Assembly (NCBI RefSeq): GCF_900167025.1
Contig: NZ_FUXC01000010.1
Span: 1 to 64,000, forward strand
Reading direction: 5' to 3'
Length of the DNA stretch: 64,000 nucleotides
Source: Treponema berlinense
GTDB lineage: Bacteria; Spirochaetota; Spirochaetia; Treponematales; Treponemataceae
Both the position numbers and the translations under genes were made by a program. Shown here piece after piece: positions 63,112 through 64,000 of the stretch (within the stretch, counting starts at the first letter, position 1; the number at the start of each line of letters is the position of its first letter). The notes under the pieces are model-generated. The model did not search any database. It was not told the DNA's origin and worked only from the letters and a program-made list of their open reading frames with translations.

Positions 63112-63150
63112 AAATCCTGGCCGTAAAAAAAAACAGCGCCGGGATTTTTT
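63112..63150 (+). terminator. Terminator after the DUF2259-like gene
   Basis: AAATCCTGGC pairs with GCCGGGATTT (one G-T wobble) across an A-rich loop, followed by six T bases. Confidence 0.82.
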
Positions 63151-63179
63151 ATTTATGGAGCAGATTTTTTGTTCAAACC

Positions 63180-63243
63180 GGCCAACCGCCACTTGCTCAC
63201 GCGCGGTGCTTCGCACAGCCTTCGGCTTGGCTAATGTCCGGGC
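63180..63243. repeat. GC-rich palindromic block before pyk
   Basis: Short inverted pairs such as GCCTTCGGCTTGGC, and GCGCGGTGCTTCGC, in an otherwise A/T-rich gap. It is like the other dispersed GC-rich blocks in character but was not matched to a family. Confidence 0.4.
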
Positions 63244-63352
63244 TGAAAATTGCCTTTTTAACCGTAACTGCGCGACTTTACAAATTCATTTTTCTATTTT
63301 CAAAATCCTTAAAGTTCTGTATACTTGCTCAAAATTTGGAAAGGTGGAAAAA

Positions 63353-64000
63353 ATGCGCAAAACAAAAATTATTTGTACGATTGGACCTGCGAGCGAGACT
63401 AAAAAAGTTCTTATTGACATGTGCAAGGCTGGAATGAATGTTGCCCGGCTTAATTTTTCGCACGGAACACACGAAGAGCATTTAAAAAAAATCAATCTTA
63501 TTAAAGAAGTTCGCAACGAATTAAAAATTCCTCTGGCGATTATGCTTGATACAAAAGGACCTGAATACAGAATCGGAACTTTCAAAGAACATAAAATTGT
63601 CGTAAATGAAGGCCAGACTTTTACTTTTACAACTGACGAAATCGAAGGCGACGAAAGCAAGGTTTCTGTAAATTACAAGGGATTTGCCGATGATTTAAAA
63701 CCTGGCGACAGAATTCTTGTGAATAACGGACTTGTAATCTGCGAAGTTACAGACGTAAAAGGCCACGATGTTATTACAGAAGTTAAGGTTGGCGGCGCGC
63801 TTTCTGACAGAAAAAGCATGAACTTTCCTGGAAAACTTTTAAACAGCGCTTTTTTGAGCGAACAGGACAAGAGCGACCTTTTGTTTGGAATTGAGCAGGA
63901 CGTTGATTTTGTAGCCGCGTCGTTTGTCTCTACAAAAAGGGATGCCCAGGATGTCCGTGAATTTTTAAACGCTAACGGCGGAAAAGAAATTGATATTATT
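63353..64000 (+). CDS. pyk: Pyruvate kinase, 5' part (runs off right edge)
   Basis: Converts phosphoenolpyruvate + ADP to pyruvate + ATP, the last step of glycolysis. The 216 residues present show TKIICTIGPASETKKVL, GMNVARLNFSHGTHEEH, the active-site strand AIMLDTKGPEYR (canonical LDTKGPEIR with Ile to Tyr), and the B-domain (~70-165). The stretch DKSDLLFGIEQDVDFVAASFV opens the second half of the barrel. The catalytic Lys and the C-terminal allosteric domain lie beyond the window. AAGGTGG precedes the ATG, chosen because homologues begin RKTKI. Confidence 0.95.
   Translation, partial: MRKTKIICTIGPASETKKVLIDMCKAGMNVARLNFSHGTHEEHLKKINLIKEVRNELKIPLAIMLDTKGPEYRIGTFKEHKIVVNEGQTFTFTTDEIEGDESKVSVNYKGFADDLKPGDRILVNNGLVICEVTDVKGHDVITEVKVGGALSDRKSMNFPGKLLNSAFLSEQDKSDLLFGIEQDVDFVAASFVSTKRDAQDVREFLNANGGKEIDII

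Overview
The window is about 64 kb of a moderately AT-rich chromosome and almost certainly comes from a treponeme (Spirochaetota, Treponema). The evidence is a class I lysyl-tRNA synthetase with an added C-terminal tRNA-binding domain, an EF-G of the spirochaete/mitochondrial EFG1 type ([18 protein letters not shown]), a large TPR membrane protein resembling the spirochaete periplasmic flagellar collar protein FlcA, several lipoproteins with a C23 lipobox, and small treponeme-type outer membrane proteins. No rRNA, tRNA or CRISPR array was seen.

Layout. 1-3600 is an accessory island: an IS3-type orfA running off the left edge, the 3' stub of a surface protein, a complete IS200/IS605-type element, the tail of a sugar epimerase, a RelB/YafQ toxin-antitoxin pair, an unrecognised gene remnant and a Fic protein with an N-terminal HTH. 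3774-9228 is a peptidoglycan run (murE, ddl, murD) plus a HAD phosphatase. 9339-20380 is mostly on the minus strand: purA, an acyl-CoA synthetase, metF, an RqcH/NFACT protein, adk, a RarA fusion protein, a lipoprotein and a small barrel protein. 20544-33407 is mostly plus: folD, folE2, miaB, two envelope proteins, thiamine pyrophosphokinase, an MFS carrier, lysS, marR, fhs and a membrane protein. 33487-46861 is minus: a P-loop protein, fusA, two envelope proteins, coaE, polA, an ABC importer and an [FeFe] hydrogenase. 47032-52908 is plus: Hsp33, two membrane PP2C (SpoIIE-like) phosphatases, a STAS antagonist and a VanY-type peptidase. The right end has leuS, a GNAT enzyme, a CBM48-like protein, the FlcA-like protein, a polyprenol/diacylglycerol kinase-like protein, a membrane protein, a DUF2259-like protein and the start of pyruvate kinase.

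How the genes work together. murE, ddl and murD build and link the wall peptide. fhs, folD and metF together make the tetrahydrofolate one-carbon branch from formate to methyl-THF, with folE2 at the head of pterin synthesis. The two phosphatases and the STAS protein look like a partner-switching signalling unit whose kinase is elsewhere. Minus-strand stretches probably form short operons separated by strong hairpin terminators.

The most unusual signals are in the spaces between genes and in one gene. Two families of palindrome-rich, GC-rich elements are scattered through the window; a copy of one lies in frame inside polA. Behind folD there are tandem units that each carry a variant copy of the folD 3' end. 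I did not find a clear new defence or biosynthetic system.
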